DNA of 64,000 bases from Tolypeutes matacus (GCA_026826555.1 JAKSZT010054573.1:2261470-2325469), one strand, 5' to 3'; shown: positions 37,948 through 51,530, counted from the stretch's first letter. Notes: generated by a model from the letters alone, not told the origin. Numbers and translations are program-made.

Positions 37948-38136
37948 GGCGGCTCTTTTGTTTTTTAATCAGTTACACAGTATTGGGCTGTACTTACATT
38001 TGAGGTTAAACACCTTCATTCTATTGCCTTGACATAGATTCTGTGCTTTTAAGCTACGTGGGATGCCCTAGGAAATGGCCATTTTGGCCAGCCAGTGAGC
38101 TGGGAGGACAAGGGTTGTAGACATCAGACGCCTCAC

Positions 38137-38274
38137 CTTTATAAATTCCGTTGCTTCCTCCGTGAACGTCCCCTTTGGTAGTCACCTCTTCCACGTGTGC
38201 CCCTTGGTCCGATGAAAAGTATACGAGGGTATCATTAGCCAGTCTCATCTCATCTAGAACATTTAAGACCTGCC
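38137..38274 (-). CDS. STS: STS internal coding exon (about human residues 320-366)
   Basis: This 138-bp exon is flanked by an acceptor ending tttcag and a gtgagg donor. Its first two bases complete a glycine codon from the preceding exon, 45 codons follow, and one base is left for the next exon. A second AG four bases into the exon would break the frame, so tttcag is the preferred acceptor. The translation includes [20 protein letters not shown] and [12 protein letters not shown]. The DQ pair of SSDQG corresponds to Asp342 and Gln343, which with Asp35 and Asp36 hold the active-site calcium ion. The NDT sequon matches the known N-glycosylation site at Asn333. The serine before DQ aligns with Ser341, where substitution is reported in X-linked ichthyosis; it is intact here. 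Confidence 0.95.
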
Positions 38275-38919
38275 CTGAAAGGGAAAAAAAATAATCATTT
38301 GAAACAGTTCAATCTTTGCAAAGGAAAAAAAAAAAAAAAAAAAGATGTTCACCCTCATTAGCTTTTTGGTTAATTTCTTAAGACGGGAGAGAATGTGTGC
38401 ATGTATTGGAGGTTTACCCAGGCTGATCCCAACAGATCATGTAATCAGGACTGTTTGATTGGGACAGGGTCTTGGCACAGATACCAGGAAAATTCAGTCA
38501 TTGGTTTAAGTGTCCTTTAGAAGCATCCTTTGAACCGCTGGGCAACATGGAATGATTCTATAAAGAGAGTTGAAAAAGTATTCTAGAAAAATCCAGCTCA
38601 TAGATTATGAGCCACTCAAAGGAAAGCAGCAGAAGACAATGCCAAATTGTTGCTCTCGCCAGCCAACTGTAGAACTGAGGCTATAACAAAGTCTACTGTT
38701 GCTCCTTATTGAATAGGAAAAGGACACGCTCGACTTTCCTCTTAAGGTGAAGAAATGATTCTAAAAACATTTTATGATGAATATCTTTCTTAAAATTCTG
38801 ATCGCAGGTACCCAAATCTGAAACAGCCTCTCTGCAACTATCAATATCACTCATAGTTTCAATTGTCCTTAACTTCTTTCCTGCCCTAACATCGTATACC
38901 ACCCCAAATAACGCTTTAA

Positions 38920-39176
38920 ATGATAACGGCACCAACAATAATTGCTGCCATCCATCGGTCACTTCCCAGGTCGTGCGAAGGATTTCATTACACATTCTCG
39001 TGTTTAGATGACACTGAACCCCAAGAGTAAACAGTGTTGGCAACGTTTCACAGATGAGAGCAACAATGCTCTGAAAAGTTAAAACAACTTGTCAAGGTCA
39101 TGCAGTTAGGAAGTGATAGAGGCAGAAAGTAAGAGCTAAATCCAACTCCAAAACCTACACTCTCAAACACTGCCCA
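38920..39176 (-). mobile_element. MIR SINE
   Basis: Its antisense MIR includes acttgtcaaggtcatgcagt, taggaagtgatagaggcaga and ccaactccaaaacctacact. Confidence 0.7.
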
Positions 39177-39984
39177 ATTTAAATCGGATGGGCTCCGTCT
39201 TGGGAAAAAAATCCATATTTTTTTTATATGGTGTCCTATCCAGCAGGTGGGCCATGCCCCATGGGCGGTGGGCTCTCCCCCATGGGTTGCACCCTCATCC
39301 ACTAGACCCAGAAAAGGGCAAAGAAAGACCAAAACTTTTATCTCCCAGGGAGGTGATAGAGATGATTTCTGATGCAAAACAATATACTCAAGTTATTTGT
39401 TATAAGACATTTTTGCTGTTTGATTGAAAATGCCACAGGCTAGAGCAGTCGCAATTTTGAACGTCAATGGTCAACATTTCTAGAATCCCCACCGTATAAG
39501 TGAATGTCATTCTCAGATCCAAGGAGGGCCATTTTAATGAGCTGTCTCCCATAGTCAATCAACACCAGGCTACTTTATATACCAGGCAAACCACCTGTGC
39601 TCTTGGGCTTTGTGGCTTTGGCTCTGCCACTAATTTAAGGCTGGTTACTGTGAAAACGGTAATTAGTTTAGTTACTCAGAATAAAAAGAAGCAATGAAGC
39701 GCTATAACTGCCCCCCATACTTTAAAAGACAAATACCCCCTTTTGCTCATATAACAATTTCTCTGTAAAAGAGAACAGAGCAGGCAGGTAGTCCAGGCTG
39801 AGTGTTTTCCTTACTTGTACTGTGATTACTATTTTGCAAAAGCATATGCTACCACATGTCTCCATTTCAGATAAAATTTACCTTTTCTTAGATTTAGATG
39901 TATCTTAGCATGAAGAAAATGCTGTGAACAAACGTCTTTTTAAAAACGTGTCTTCTAAAAGCTGTTTTGACTCCAAGTCTCCCT

Positions 39985-40100
39985 CCTTCCTTCATCCATT
40001 TGACACTTATTTACAAAGCATCTATTGTACACAGGCTGTGTGCTGAAGGCTGGGGTAGGACAGAGGATCGGGGATGATTCTTATCCCCAAAGCTTCTCTG
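39985..40100 (-). mobile_element. L2 LINE 3' fragment
   Basis: It reads ttcatccatttgacacttat, ttacaaagcatctattgtac and acaggctgtgtgctgaaggc, the antisense L2 end. Confidence 0.65.
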
Positions 40101-41464
40101 GTGACTCATTTTCTTTGTTCAAGGCAGCTATATTTGCTATTTACACTTTCCCCTCTAGGCTACTTTCATCTTCAGACAGACCTGCAGCTGCATTTACTTC
40201 ACAGGTTCCTTCTATTAAAATAGACTGCATCCTTTCCCATCTTAACACCCCTTCCTGGATATTTCCCCCAAACTCCAATATTGTAAACAGCCACAATAAG
40301 CTATTTAGCTTGTTCCCATCGATTTTCCGCATTTATTGCCTAGAGTGATCACTTTAATTATCATTTTCATCCAAGGCACCATCCACAATTAGGCTGGAAT
40401 TAATACCAGAGAAACCAGCTGACACCAGCATGCATGTACAAATGGTGGGTTACGGGATAGACTGTTGTTATATTTGATTTCCTTTTATCCTTTCTTCCTA
40501 GAAAGATACAATCTGGGTCTTAAGCTAGAATTTCATTTAGAAAGCCCTGAGCCCATTAACCATTTAATTTTTCTTAAGATTGATCTTATAAAGGTCTAAC
40601 ATATTTCTCTCCTAAAAATTCTGAACAGAAATCTCCCCTGGGAACAAACACTGCTGTATTAGTCTTACCTTCAGAGCAATATATTGCAAGTCATAGGTCT
40701 GCAAATATTATTTTTCAGTAAGACTCTCAAGGCATAATGATACCAATTTATATAGCATGATAGTTTTGAATTACTGATTGTGGGCCGCAGGATGCCTTAT
40801 AAATGAAATGTTTTACTTCCAAAGCATCTCACATTGTTCCTCCAAATAAAACGAATACAGAAAATAGGCCCTTTCAAGAGGACTTTGTTATTTAACCGGC
40901 GACAGGAGGAAACTTATCAAAAGTGAGGATTTCTTGATTAGTCTTTTGTAACCACAAAGCAAAAAACTTGCAAACACAAAAAGCTGGCCCCGTCCTTGGG
41001 TGAGGGTTGCAGAGAAAGCCTCAGTTCTAGAGAGTTCATTCGTTCGATTTAAACATTCCATACCCACAAGTGTTAGGCCACGTTAAAGAGTCAGCACCTT
41101 TGAAGGATTACCCAGAAGGTTTCAAACATACAGGAAAATGCCAGGTCTTACCTGAGAGAGGTGAAATCAAAGAACACGCTTGCTGGAGCTCTGCTAGCCA
41201 TCCTGCTTTAAACAGACCTGCCTGGAGTCCTGTGCCCCCCACCAGCTCACCAGGATGCTTTGACTCTAAGTCAGAGATGATAATGGGTCCTAGCTCAAGG
41301 TCACCAAGAAGTACAAATGAGGAATTGTGTGCAAAACGCTCAATCCACCTCTTCCCTGGGTGAGAGGTGAGTGCACTTTAGCTCTGAGTTAAAACATCAG
41401 CTTGCCTAATTGAAACCTCGTGATTTCAATTAATTTAAATTTGTCTTTTCCTCCACAAGGTGCT

Positions 41465-42048
41465 TTCACTTGCCAGTGGCTGCCAATGCAAAATACCAGA
41501 AATGGAATTTACCAGGGTTGTAGCTTGCAGTTCCAAGGCTATGAAAATATCCCAATCAAGGCATCATCAGAGATGCTGTCTCACCAAAGGTTGGCTGCTG
41601 GACGCTGGACCCCTGCCGTGTGGCAAGGCAAGACGGCGGCTGGTCTCTGCCTTCCCCAGGCTCTCTTTCTCCCCCAGCTCAGCTGTGGGCCATCAGGAAT
41701 ATGGGTCCTCTCTTCCCTCTCCTCTGGGCCTCCTTGTGTTCAGCTTCGCCTGCTCCACTGATTTCAGCCTCTCAGGGGTTTCTCTGTATTTCTGCAGCTG
41801 CAGGTGATCCTAGAGTTCTCTCTCACATGGCAGGGTAAAATGGCAGCTCTCTTTCTTTGTATATCTCTGCATATTTCTCCCATTTGTAAAGGATCCAGCA
41901 GGAGGGCCAAGACCCACCCTGGGTCATGCCTCACCAAAGTACTCAAATCAAAGGCCCCCAACTATATTCAGTCCACACGTACTAGAATGGGTGAACCTCA
42001 GGACATAATTTTCTGGGGTCCACAGAAGACTCAAACCAGGACACAAGG
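41465..42048 (-). mobile_element. Lineage-specific LTR-like repeat
   Basis: It reads ttggctgctggacgctggac, gtgttcagcttcgcctgctc, tctctgtatttctgcagctg, gggccaagacccaccctggg and ctcaggacataattttctgg. The reversed end (gtgtcctggtttgagtcttc) parallels the 5' end of the copy at 57974. The subfamily and exact edges are uncertain. Confidence 0.5.
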
Positions 42049-43683
42049 TAAGTAGACTCAGATGAAATCCTGGAGCAAAATGCTGCAAAGTAAACTACTT
42101 TCAATATCAGAAGTATCAGGCTTCTTAAGGAAAACCATGCCTTTCTCTAAGCAGCCACCTGCCATGGACACCTGTAGTTGAGGATTTCCACCTACTCATT
42201 GTAACTCCAGGGAAAACACAGAAGCCCCAAATATTTCCCCTGAAACGATTTTCATGTGCACGCAAGGCCTTCTTCTGGCAGCAGGTTGGTCACAGCAGGG
42301 CCATGGCCCGAGGTTTCAGATAAATGGGAGTTACTAATTGCTCCAAATGGCAGTGGCAGCGACTGTCGCCTGGCCATGGCAGTGATAGGTGTCCCACAGA
42401 TGTAGTCTGGGCTGCTATGCTCTGAAGCTCCCCTGAACCATTTCTTGAGAGATTCTGCTGTCAATGGTCCTAGAAAGGCAATTCTTTGCAAGCTTATGTA
42501 GGATTAGTAGTGCAACCAATATCCCCTACCTCAGGCCATATCTGTCACTGTACACACAGAAGACCTATTTTTGTCCCAGTTAAAGGCAATTTCCATTTAT
42601 TGCAGGTGGACGTCATCTAGTATTTCTTCCTGAAGTAAATAATCATGATCTCCAAAACCTCGGTTCTGATTTTCACCATTAATTTGAAGCTCAAGGAATC
42701 CACAAATGAGACATTTGAAAGCATGCAATATATCTACATTATAAAATCAATTTCAAAAGCTTACTCATAAGAGAAACAAATAGTATAGGACCAAAAACAA
42801 AATCCTAAAATGTGGATTATTTATCTGCCCACCATAAGCTGGTGGGGATACAAAAGGGACGTGCTAGGTTTTCCTTGTCTTTTCTTTTCTTGATGTTGTT
42901 GTGGCATTTCATTTGTTATTTGGTTTGGGGTATTTTTAGAAAAAGGTAAGCAGAATATTGTAATACTTAAATAGAAGATGTGGTGTTCGGCCTAACTCTA
43001 CTGGGATCTAATGCAGCTCTTGCAAGCAATGCCGTATAGGACCCAATTAGACAAATGTCTCCTGCAAGCAAGGTCTAAAGAAGGCATTGGAAATGAAACT
43101 CTCGCAGAGTGGTTTCAGAAGTGAAAGACCAGGTAGAGAGAGGGTGAAGTCCCCCTAGCATTTCCACATCCTGGGTGAGGCGAGGAGGGTGGCTTCCATC
43201 TCCACTAACGCCTGAGCAAGAGAGAAGTGGCACAAACTTTGTCATGAACAATTTATGTTGCGTGAAGGCACACACTGCCAACGGCAGATGATGGAGGAGC
43301 CGTGGAACCCTCCTCTTTGAAGGTCTTTAGTTAGAGGATAAATTCTTTCCTGACAGCAATGGGTGAAATATGCATCAGTGTACCCACTGCCAGATCTTGT
43401 TTGTTTTCTATTCAATCAGGGCAACTGCATCCATTAAATCTGGTATCATCCTTTTTATTATATCATGCATATCCACATCTCCTAAGTCAAAAAAAAACTT
43501 CACTCTAAACATTTTTAGAAGATATCCCTAATAATTGTGCAAGTACCTATGGAAAAGTAAGCAAATGTGATATCAATGAACCGGTAAGACTGATTTATAC
43601 ATTGATTTATGCATTTTTTCCTATGAAGTGGCTGACCCAAACTAATAATCAACACCTGGTATTTAGAATATAGGTTCCCTGGA

Positions 43684-43718
43684 GCATTCATTATATATAT
43701 ATATATATTTATATATAT
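43684..43718. repeat. TA dinucleotide run
   Basis: A tatatatat run broken by a few bases directly precedes a MER5-type element. Confidence 0.75.
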
Positions 43719-43885
43719 CAGTGTTTCCCAAATTTTAATGAGGGCATGAGCCACTTGGGGATTGCATTAAAATGGAGATTGTGAGTCAGTAAATATAAGG
43801 TGGGGACTGATAACACGGATTTCTTACAAGTACCCATATGGTGTTGCTGGTACTAGCCTGAGGAGGACAGTTTGAGAAGGAAGGT
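43719..43885 (+). mobile_element. MER5-type hAT DNA transposon
   Basis: It reads gtgtttcccaaattttaatg, acttggggattgcattaaaa, gtgagtcagtaaatataagg and ends aggacagtttgagaagg, the arrangement of MER5A/B. Confidence 0.7.
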
Positions 43886-45045
43886 TACGTATGACTAAAT
43901 GGTTAACAAATGTTGACATGTCATGAAAGGAGACGGCTGGCCTTTCTACAGCTACTACGACTGCTGCCAATAACAATGGTTTCAGACAATTTAACACGTA
44001 CCTGTTATACACAGTCAATAAACCCAATAAACCTATCATTAGGTCCATCAAGTGCCATTAAACGACTCTTTCTGCCTTTGCTGTTTTCTCCCCTCTGCTT
44101 AGTGCCTATCTGAGTTCATATAATTTCCTGGAAATCCATCCTGATTTTGTGTTGTACCTGCTTGTTATGATAATGTTGTGATTTCCTCCATTAAACCCAT
44201 CTTCACCCTAATCATAGTTGCGATGTGTGATTTATCCCCCTGCACTTACATCTGCTCTCACCATCTGGGACGCTTTCATTGCTATACTCAGCTTTCTTCT
44301 CTTCTTGGATTAACAATAACTTGCTCACCCCCGCCCCTCCCTGTGTTGTTTTGGCTGAAGATAACTTGAATGACTCAGCTAGCTCTCACTCTCCTGAAGC
44401 ACACCAGTGTTTTCCTGCATAAACGAGGCCAACGCAGACAGAAGGAGAGCTTCGTGGTATCTGTTCAATGGAATTCCACACAAGAATCCGGGAGAGAACT
44501 CAGAGTCAGAATGCCTTACGGCCGAGGAAGCATGTGGGATCTGAGACTGTGGTCCCTGCCTCCAAGGAAGTGGTTGATGCGAGGGGCGGCTCTCAGGCTG
44601 GCAGGAAGCCACTCCAAAGGCAGCCTGCAGAGCCAGTACGCGGTCTTCCCTCTCTCGGCTCAGAGGCCCAGCTGGGCTTCCTGGAGCAGAACCTACCATC
44701 TCGTAGGAACTCAGGGGTGGCTATTCCGGCTCAGCCCTATGCTGTTTGGAATGGCCCTCAGCCCATGGGATTCTCATTTCCCAGGATTTGCCAAGGAGTA
44801 TGAGGTCACCCAGATGTCCAAAAAACAGTTTCTGCAATAAGAGCCAGTTCAGAGACCTGGAAAGAGATCAGCCAGGGCTTCTCCAGCTACCACTGACTGA
44901 AGGGCGGCATTCAACTTCCCATTTAAGCTGGTCTTTGAATAGGAAATAGCCCGAGATCATGAGGAACTACGAAGAAAACAAATCCCTTTACAAGTCTCCT
45001 TTTCCTACCAGCCAATCCATATTCTTCCTATTTTAGGACTAGCTA

Positions 45046-45510
45046 TTTACATTGTTTTTTAAATTTTATTTTATTGTGGCAAAATATATATAACATAAAA
45101 TTTGACATCATTTTAAGTCTATAACTCAGTGGCATTAAACACATTCAAAATGTGCCACCAGCACTGCTACCTAGTTCCAGAAATTTTCCATCCCCCTAAA
45201 TAGAATCTCTGTACCCATTAATCAATAACTTCCCATCCCTCTTCCCCCCAGGCCCTGGTAACCACTAATTTACTTTCTGTCTCTACGGATTTGCTTATTC
45301 CAGGTATTTCATTTAAATGGAAGCATACAGTATTTGTCCTCTTGCGTCTGGGTCATTTCACTTAGTATAATGTCTTCAAGTTCATCCATGTTGTAGCATG
45401 GATCAGATTTATCCCTTCTTACAGCCAAATAATATTCCATGGTTTGGGTTGACCACAGTTTGTTTATCCTTTCATCCGTTGATGGCTTTGCATTGTCCTT
45501 TACAATCTAA
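45046..45510 (-). mobile_element. L1 3' UTR fragment
   Basis: Its antisense L1 3' text includes ttttattttattgtggcaaa, agtggcattaaacacattca, ggccctggtaaccactaatt, tcatccatgttgtagcatgg and caaataatattccatggttt. Confidence 0.85.
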
Positions 45511-45789
45511 ACATAAACTGAAAATTACATTTCCCTTGGTCGACACCTTGCACGTTCACCATGGGTTCAAGACTCCAGGTAAGTCAAATTCAAACCTGGA
45601 CATATTGACCCCACATGCTCTTAATCAACATGACCCTCCCTCTGGATGGCTCTCCCATGGTCCATGAAACGTGTAGGATGGTGCAATTGTCGGCGTACTT
45701 TTCTATCTTAAGTTGTTTTCTCGTTCATGATTTTCCACTCAATGTAAAATGGAGGCACATGCAGATGTTAAGCAAAGGTGCTTCACACG

Positions 45790-45960
45790 TCTGTGAAAGA
45801 GAGACTACTGCAACTACTGCTGATAACGAGAATAATATGACAGCAGCTAGCAGTTGCTGTCGGGTACTGGTCCAAGTACTCTGAATACATGACTTAATTT
45901 AATTTAATTCATTCATTCAAGCAGGATGAATGAACATATGGAGGGAGATTACTGTATTAC
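45790..45960 (-). mobile_element. MIR fragment
   Basis: It reads gctagcagttgctgtcgggt, actggtccaagtactctgaa and tacatgacttaatttaattt, the outer antisense half of MIR. Confidence 0.5.
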
Positions 45961-46224
45961 ATTTTCTTGACTGAGCCATAACTGGGTCGTGACTTAAAAG
46001 TAACAAGCATTCAAACCTATTCCTGATCCCTAATTTTGACCTCCCCTTTCAAATACATAAATTGTTGTGGTTTTTTTTTTGTTTTTTTTTTTTTTTTGCA
46101 TAACAACAGTGGACAATTTTTAAAACAAGTTTCTTATGCTTTATATAAAATGTGAAATGTTCAGACAAGAATAGTTCCTCAAATATCTTCACTCATGACC
46201 AATAATAGTTTAGTTCAGATCAAA

Positions 46225-46345
46225 AACTACGCATTCAGAGCTCCTTGTGTCAGACACTGGGCTAGATACCAGGGGTGAAAAGATTACTGAGATATGGGTA
46301 CTACCCATGATGAGCTTCTTGTCTCCTGAGGGAGACAGACAGCTA
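46225..46345 (-). mobile_element. L2 LINE 3' fragment
   Basis: It reads ttgtgtcagacactgggcta, gataccaggggtgaaaagat and tcctgagggagacagacagc, the antisense L2 end. Confidence 0.65.
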
Positions 46346-46989
46346 ATCAGATAATCGCTCTACGTTCTCAAGAATATTAACTGATTTGTATACACTGAGT
46401 GACATCAGACTTAGAAGAGGTTACAAGGATGAGGTTACAGTGGCTGCAAATATTAGGTAGGTTCACTGAGCCCAAATACAGCTCCCTTAATGGTTTTGAG
46501 TTTCCTAAATTCCACACTCCACAGTACAAAGAGTGGTTGAGAAGAGCTAAAAAACGACAAAACAAAATCTGTATGTGAAATGTAACAGAAGACTAACCGC
46601 TGATAAAAGTGTTGTAGGAATATACAACAAATTAAAATTTTAATATTGATCACAAGCTTTTATTTAGAGTATAGATTTAACCCAAACTGCTGAATTCAAA
46701 TTTGCCGCTATATGCCTTGAAATATTAATGTGATAACCCCTATAGCATCCGTATCTACAATCTCCTGTCTGCCCATCCATTGTTTAATTTTGGACACAGA
46801 CGTCCTTTTCTAGTTTAAACAGAGTATATGAGGCAGACTCAAAATCATTAGAGATCATTGGTCCAAACGGCTTGTCTTAAAGAACAACGAACCTGCAGCC
46901 GGAAAGGAATAGAGTCCTCGCGGAACCTGGGTCTACCGTCTCAATTAAATTCAGCAGTCCAGAAATCCTTTCACACTATGCAGAAACGA

Positions 46990-47175
46990 TGCACTGCAGT
47001 GTTGCTGGGTAATCTTTAGGCAAGCTACCTAACCTCTTAAAACCTCCACTTTCCCACCTGTAAACGAAAGATGATGATAAAAAGAGTATAACTGTGGAGA
47101 TTAAACAAATTCATTCATGTAAAATGCTTAGGTGAGTGACTGTAATATAATAAATGCCTTTACATTTTAGCTTTT
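46990..47175 (+). mobile_element. MIR SINE
   Basis: It reads ttaggcaagctacctaacct, ttcccacctgtaaacgaaag, ggagattaaacaaattcatt and gtaaaatgcttaggtgagtg. Confidence 0.75.
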
Positions 47176-50100
47176 GTCTGTCGAGAGATGTTTATTGTCA
47201 TTGTAATTATTAGCATCATTAAAATGCTCCTACATATTTTTATTAATCCTGTTTGAATTAATTTGGCAACTTGCTTCCTTGTTAATTTATTTATGGAAAG
47301 TATTTATGAAACAAAGTTAAAAGCTACTCATCAAAATTTGAGATGTAAATTCAAGGTATTAGTACTCCTAGGTTCAAGAATATGAAATTAAGGTTCCGGC
47401 TTTTAGAAAATGGTAACACCGTTCTAGAGTTGATGAGACCCAGGGCTTTACGATTTATAAGCTACATGAATTTAGAGGCCCAAGATCAATAGTTTACACA
47501 CTGAATTTCCAGCGAGGGATTGCAGCCAAGAGCTGACTCATAAGCCCTGCATTGTCCTGCCCCAGTGCTCCTCTAACTTTCCAACTGTCCTACTATGTAT
47601 TGTTAAATCTCTGGACTAGCAGCAGAAACCTCCTGCAGTAGAAAATCGACTGCTTTTTAAGAAATGGAGATTTAGCAGAGATTCAGAAAGAAAAGAGGGA
47701 AAACAGCATACACTACTATGTTTCTTTTATGCTGGCTGCCTTGATATCAGTGGGTTTTCCCATACACTGAGTTGCTTTAAGCTTTCCACAAATGCATATG
47801 TTTGAGCACACATTTAAAATCGAGATGAAGTTTTTGGAGGAAAAGAAGCATTTTTGAGGACATAGATTAAGTTGCAGGAGGAAAGCATTGAAAATTAATG
47901 TGGTCAACGGGAAGCGAAGATGCAGACGTCAAATTGGGGGGCCTGGATGATCCAACAATTAAACCTGGAGGCAGCCCAAGGGCACAGAGTCTGACCACGC
48001 AGCGTAGACAGCCAAGGAGGTGTGTAGGGTTGACCTCGGGTGTTTAGACAGCAGCCAGCCGGCAGGGCTGCTTCTCCCTCCCCACACGAGGGCGAGCCCT
48101 CTACCCTGGGGCGCCATTGCTTTCAAAGCCCAGAGAGGAGCCGTGCACGACCAGCACACACGGTACATTTAGAGGAAGGGACCCTGCCCAACGACCTTCA
48201 TCTCCAGTGCCACCTGGACCTGTTCAGCGGCAAAGAGCAGTCTTTCCAATTCCGAAATGCTTCCAGTGGGAATTTGGAGCACGGCCCAGCAGAGGGACTG
48301 AGCGCTTTCTCCAGGAAATGTCCACTCTGCAGCTGGCCAGCTGGGCACGTGGTCTACAGTGGAGAACAAGGTCCCAGAAGACCACGGGGACAGAGGCAAG
48401 CAGGGGCCATCCCCAGAGCCTTCTCTGGGGAACGGGTTTGTTGGCATTTTGCTGAGACAAGACGGGAGAAAAATAGCACAGGCCTTGAAGTTTCATTGTG
48501 CATGTTGATGCAAATCCCCGGGCACCTGCATGTTGAGTGTATCATGTGGATCTCGTCAGTGGTAACTAACACTTGTGGTTGTTATAAAGTCCAACTTCAC
48601 CTTCTCGGTTAAAGAATCCCTTTCTTTCACCCAAACCAATCTTCTGAACGCAACCCTCCTTGGCCAGTGGTGTCTAAGCATGATTCATTCTCCTCCAGAA
48701 GGGCTTTGTTTGGCACAGACACATTGCCATCCAACGACGTCCTCTCAGAAAGTTCTGCAGGATAAGGTTACAGAGAATTTCTAGCATGGACTCGTCTGCT
48801 GCATCTGTGAATGTGGTTATTCTTTCCATTTCAAAATAAATGGTGACGTTCTTTCGCTTCTCTTCTGCCTCTTTGCTTAATTGCAAGGTGACACTAGACA
48901 AAAGCAAAATGTCAAGTTTTGTAAACAAAGCAAAATGGTTTTTCTCAAAGTCGGTATTCAAAGCTTCGAAGATTGTCATCGAAGCTTATTTTCTGTAGAT
49001 TTTCTTCTTCCTAAAGGACAGTATATTTACTTGCTAAAAATCAGATGCATAAATGCATTTATAAGATGGTTGTTGCTGATGAAACTTGGCAGGCAGGAAA
49101 TAGCAATGTCGACGCAGGTATTTGACAGGCAATTCTACCTTCCAACGATTCAAGGTAAAAGACTTAAAATGCTGTAATTTTGTCATTTTTGTTCTCTTCT
49201 GGCTATTGTCTTACTTCAGAATGAAAAAATATTATGACAACAATGCTCTTCTCTAACAATTTTCTATAAACTGGAAACATGGATATATGCAAAAGTACAT
49301 TTTGCCTAAAAAGAGATAATGTAGATGAATGTTCCTGCTCATTTTTTTTTCAATTTTTAGTAACTGATAAACATCAGAAGCCGTCTTCCTGTAATTATAG
49401 CCAGCACACCTCTGCTAAGTTAGTGACCTTAAAGAAATGATTTTTTCCCCATTAAGTACAGTCCAGCATCCAACTTCTAGAAACAACAGAAGTTTGTTCG
49501 GCTTTAATTTTTTTGCATCAATGGAATGTGGGACCCAGTAAACAAGACCCATTTCACATTGAGAAGGAGACATTATGGAAACGTGCTGTTTTATACCGAG
49601 TCTTCACCTTTTTCTACTCCTTGGGAACAAATAAAAGGACCTTACAGAGTCCTGTCATAGAGAAACTTTCCTGCCCAAAAGCTTATATCCCAAAGTTAAC
49701 AGAGGAGCATCGAGCTACCATTACCATCTGCCCAGGGCTGCCAGCGCTGTGTTGGGAGAAGTGGTTCGAGTGGGAAATTCCAGAATTCCTCTGAAACCTC
49801 AGACAGCTTTCTGCAGACTTGGTGAGTGACCCTGAATTCCCACCACCCAAGGCTGCTTGGAGGAAAGGTCCTTTCAGATTGCAGGGAAGGGGCATGCTCA
49901 AATTCTTTCAAAAGGCCAAGGTCATGAAAATATTCCATTTATTCTATTTCCCCACAGCCAGAGAGCAAATGGACACAAGGTGGGAAGACTCTAACGCTGG
50001 CAGGCATGCTCCAGGATGTCTAAGACCCTCTGCCTCCCTGCTCCACCGAAGACGCCTAGTAAGGCATGCACAGAGGACAGGCATCCCAGAGGGAGGAGGA

Positions 50101-50189
50101 AGCCACGGATGCTCCAGCCAACGGAAGCCGCCTGTGTGGTCCTCACAATAAAAATTAAAATGGACAGAGAGCACCATGGATCCCAGGCA

Positions 50190-50270
50190 TTCTCCAAAAC
50201 AGCCCAGCAAGATAGGCACTATCTAAATCCCATTCTACAGATGAGGAGACTGGAGCCCAAAGACAGTGTG
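50190..50270 (-). mobile_element. MIR fragment
   Basis: It reads cagcaagataggcactatct, aaatcccattctacagatga and ggagactggagcccaaagac, the antisense MIR core. Confidence 0.65.
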
Positions 50271-50479
50271 AGTCTGCCAGGCCCACCAGCCAGGGGGCTG
50301 GGGCGGAACGGGAGGTGGGCTAAGGTCGCCACTCTTCACTGGCTCCCCTCCCTGCTGCCGTCCACACGCAGACGCCACACGCGGCACGAGGCCACCCGAA
50401 AGTGGCGTCACCCATCCACACCGTGCTCTCTGCTTCTGCCACTTCCCAGCTGTGAGGGCAGTGGCTGGACAAGGCACTT

Positions 50480-51530
50480 CACTGCTCTGCCCTTTTACTT
50501 TGAAATGCGTTTAAACTTACAGGAAAGTTACAAAAATAACGCAAACCCCGTACTGAGAACTTCAGCATACCACTATCTCCCCCACCCCAGATCCCCAGAG
50601 CCACCAATTTTAACATTTTGCCACATTTGCCACGTCATTCCTTCCGTCCGTCCGTCCGTCCATCCATCCATCCATATTCTGACCACTTAAGTTGTATACA
50701 TCATGCTTCTGAACACTTAATATTGCCATATGCATTTCCAGAACATTCACTCATGTAGCCGTCTCAAGTTCAAGAAATTTACCATTGGCATACAGCTTAC
50801 AGCTTATATTCCACTTTTTTCAGATGTCCCAATAATGCCCTTTTTTAAAAATGGATCCCCCCCCCCACCAGATGGCACCCCCGTCTGTTTGCTCATTGTT
50901 TTTCCTCGTTGTCTGCTCATTGTCTGTTTGTTTCTTCTTTAGGAGGCACTGGGAACTGAACCCGGGACCTCCCATGTGGGAGGTGGGCACTTAACTGCTT
51001 GAGCCACATCTGTTCCCTGCGCATTTGTTTTTCCTAGCTGTCTGCTGGTTGTGTTTTGCTCAATTTCTGCTTGTTGTTTGCTTGTCTTCTTTAGGAGGCA
51101 CCGGGAACCAAACCTGGGGCCTCCCACGTGGGAGGCGAGTGTCCAGCCTCTTGAGCCACATCCGCTCCCCCAGTAATGCCCTTTCGAGTCTTCTCTCCTC
51201 CCTTGATCAAGGCCATCCAGGATCATGTATTGCATGTAATCGTCATTGTCTTCTATTGCTTTCTTCTTTTTTTCATGATTGTAGGAACATATATACAACA
51301 TAAACTTTCCCATCTCAGCCACTCCCAAGCATTCCACTCAATGGGATTCATCAGGTTACACTATTGCAGTGCCTTCACCACCTTCCACTGCCAAAACGTC
51401 CCCATTTCCCCCAACAGAAACCCTGTACCCATTATGCATAACTCCCATTCCCCTTGGCAACCCATACTCTAATTTCTCTCTCCATGAGCTTGCATCATAT
51501 TCTCCAATATCTTTTTTTTTTTTTTTGGTG
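50480..51530 (-). mobile_element. L1 3' UTR fragment, interrupted by a DAS-SINE dimer
   Basis: The left part reads acaggaaagttacaaaaata, aattttaacattttgccaca and ttcagatgtcccaataatgc. The right part resumes at 51174 and includes tcctcccttgatcaa, atatatacaacataaacttt, cccaacagaaaccctgtacc and cccttggcaacccatactct. A CGTC/CATC tetranucleotide run lies at 50643-50672. The same antisense element may continue to about 52640. Confidence 0.7.
50833..51184 (-). mobile_element. DAS-SINE dimer with 11-bp target-site duplications
   Basis: The repeat taatgcccttt occurs at 50833-50843 and 51174-51184. Between them lie two antisense units. The first contains ggaggcactgggaactgaac, ccgggacctcccatgtggga and gagccacatctgttccc. 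The second contains ggaggcaccgggaaccaaac, cctggggcctcccacgtggg and gagccacatccgctcccc. Each is preceded by a T-rich tail with ctcattgtctgtttg-like motifs. It inserted into an older L1 fragment. Confidence 0.9.

Larger units (their letters stand above)
22201..38136 (-). other. STS intron, 15,936 bp
   Basis: The intron is bounded by the gtgagg donor at 38136 and the ttttag acceptor at 22201. It is repeat-rich: MIR, L1, MaLR LTRs, a four-layer transposon nest, L2-like sequence with an embedded hexanucleotide array, and an MLT1 LTR. I recognise nothing in about 22650-23430, 24350-24990, 25440-25920, 26460-27420, 33230-34010, 34190-37470 (apart from the gap at 36901) or 37950-38130. Confidence 0.9.

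Noticed and set aside
48040..48612. 190-codon open frame with open frames on the other strand too
   Set aside because: No recognisable homology, domain, or splice structure. GC-rich intron can give this by chance.
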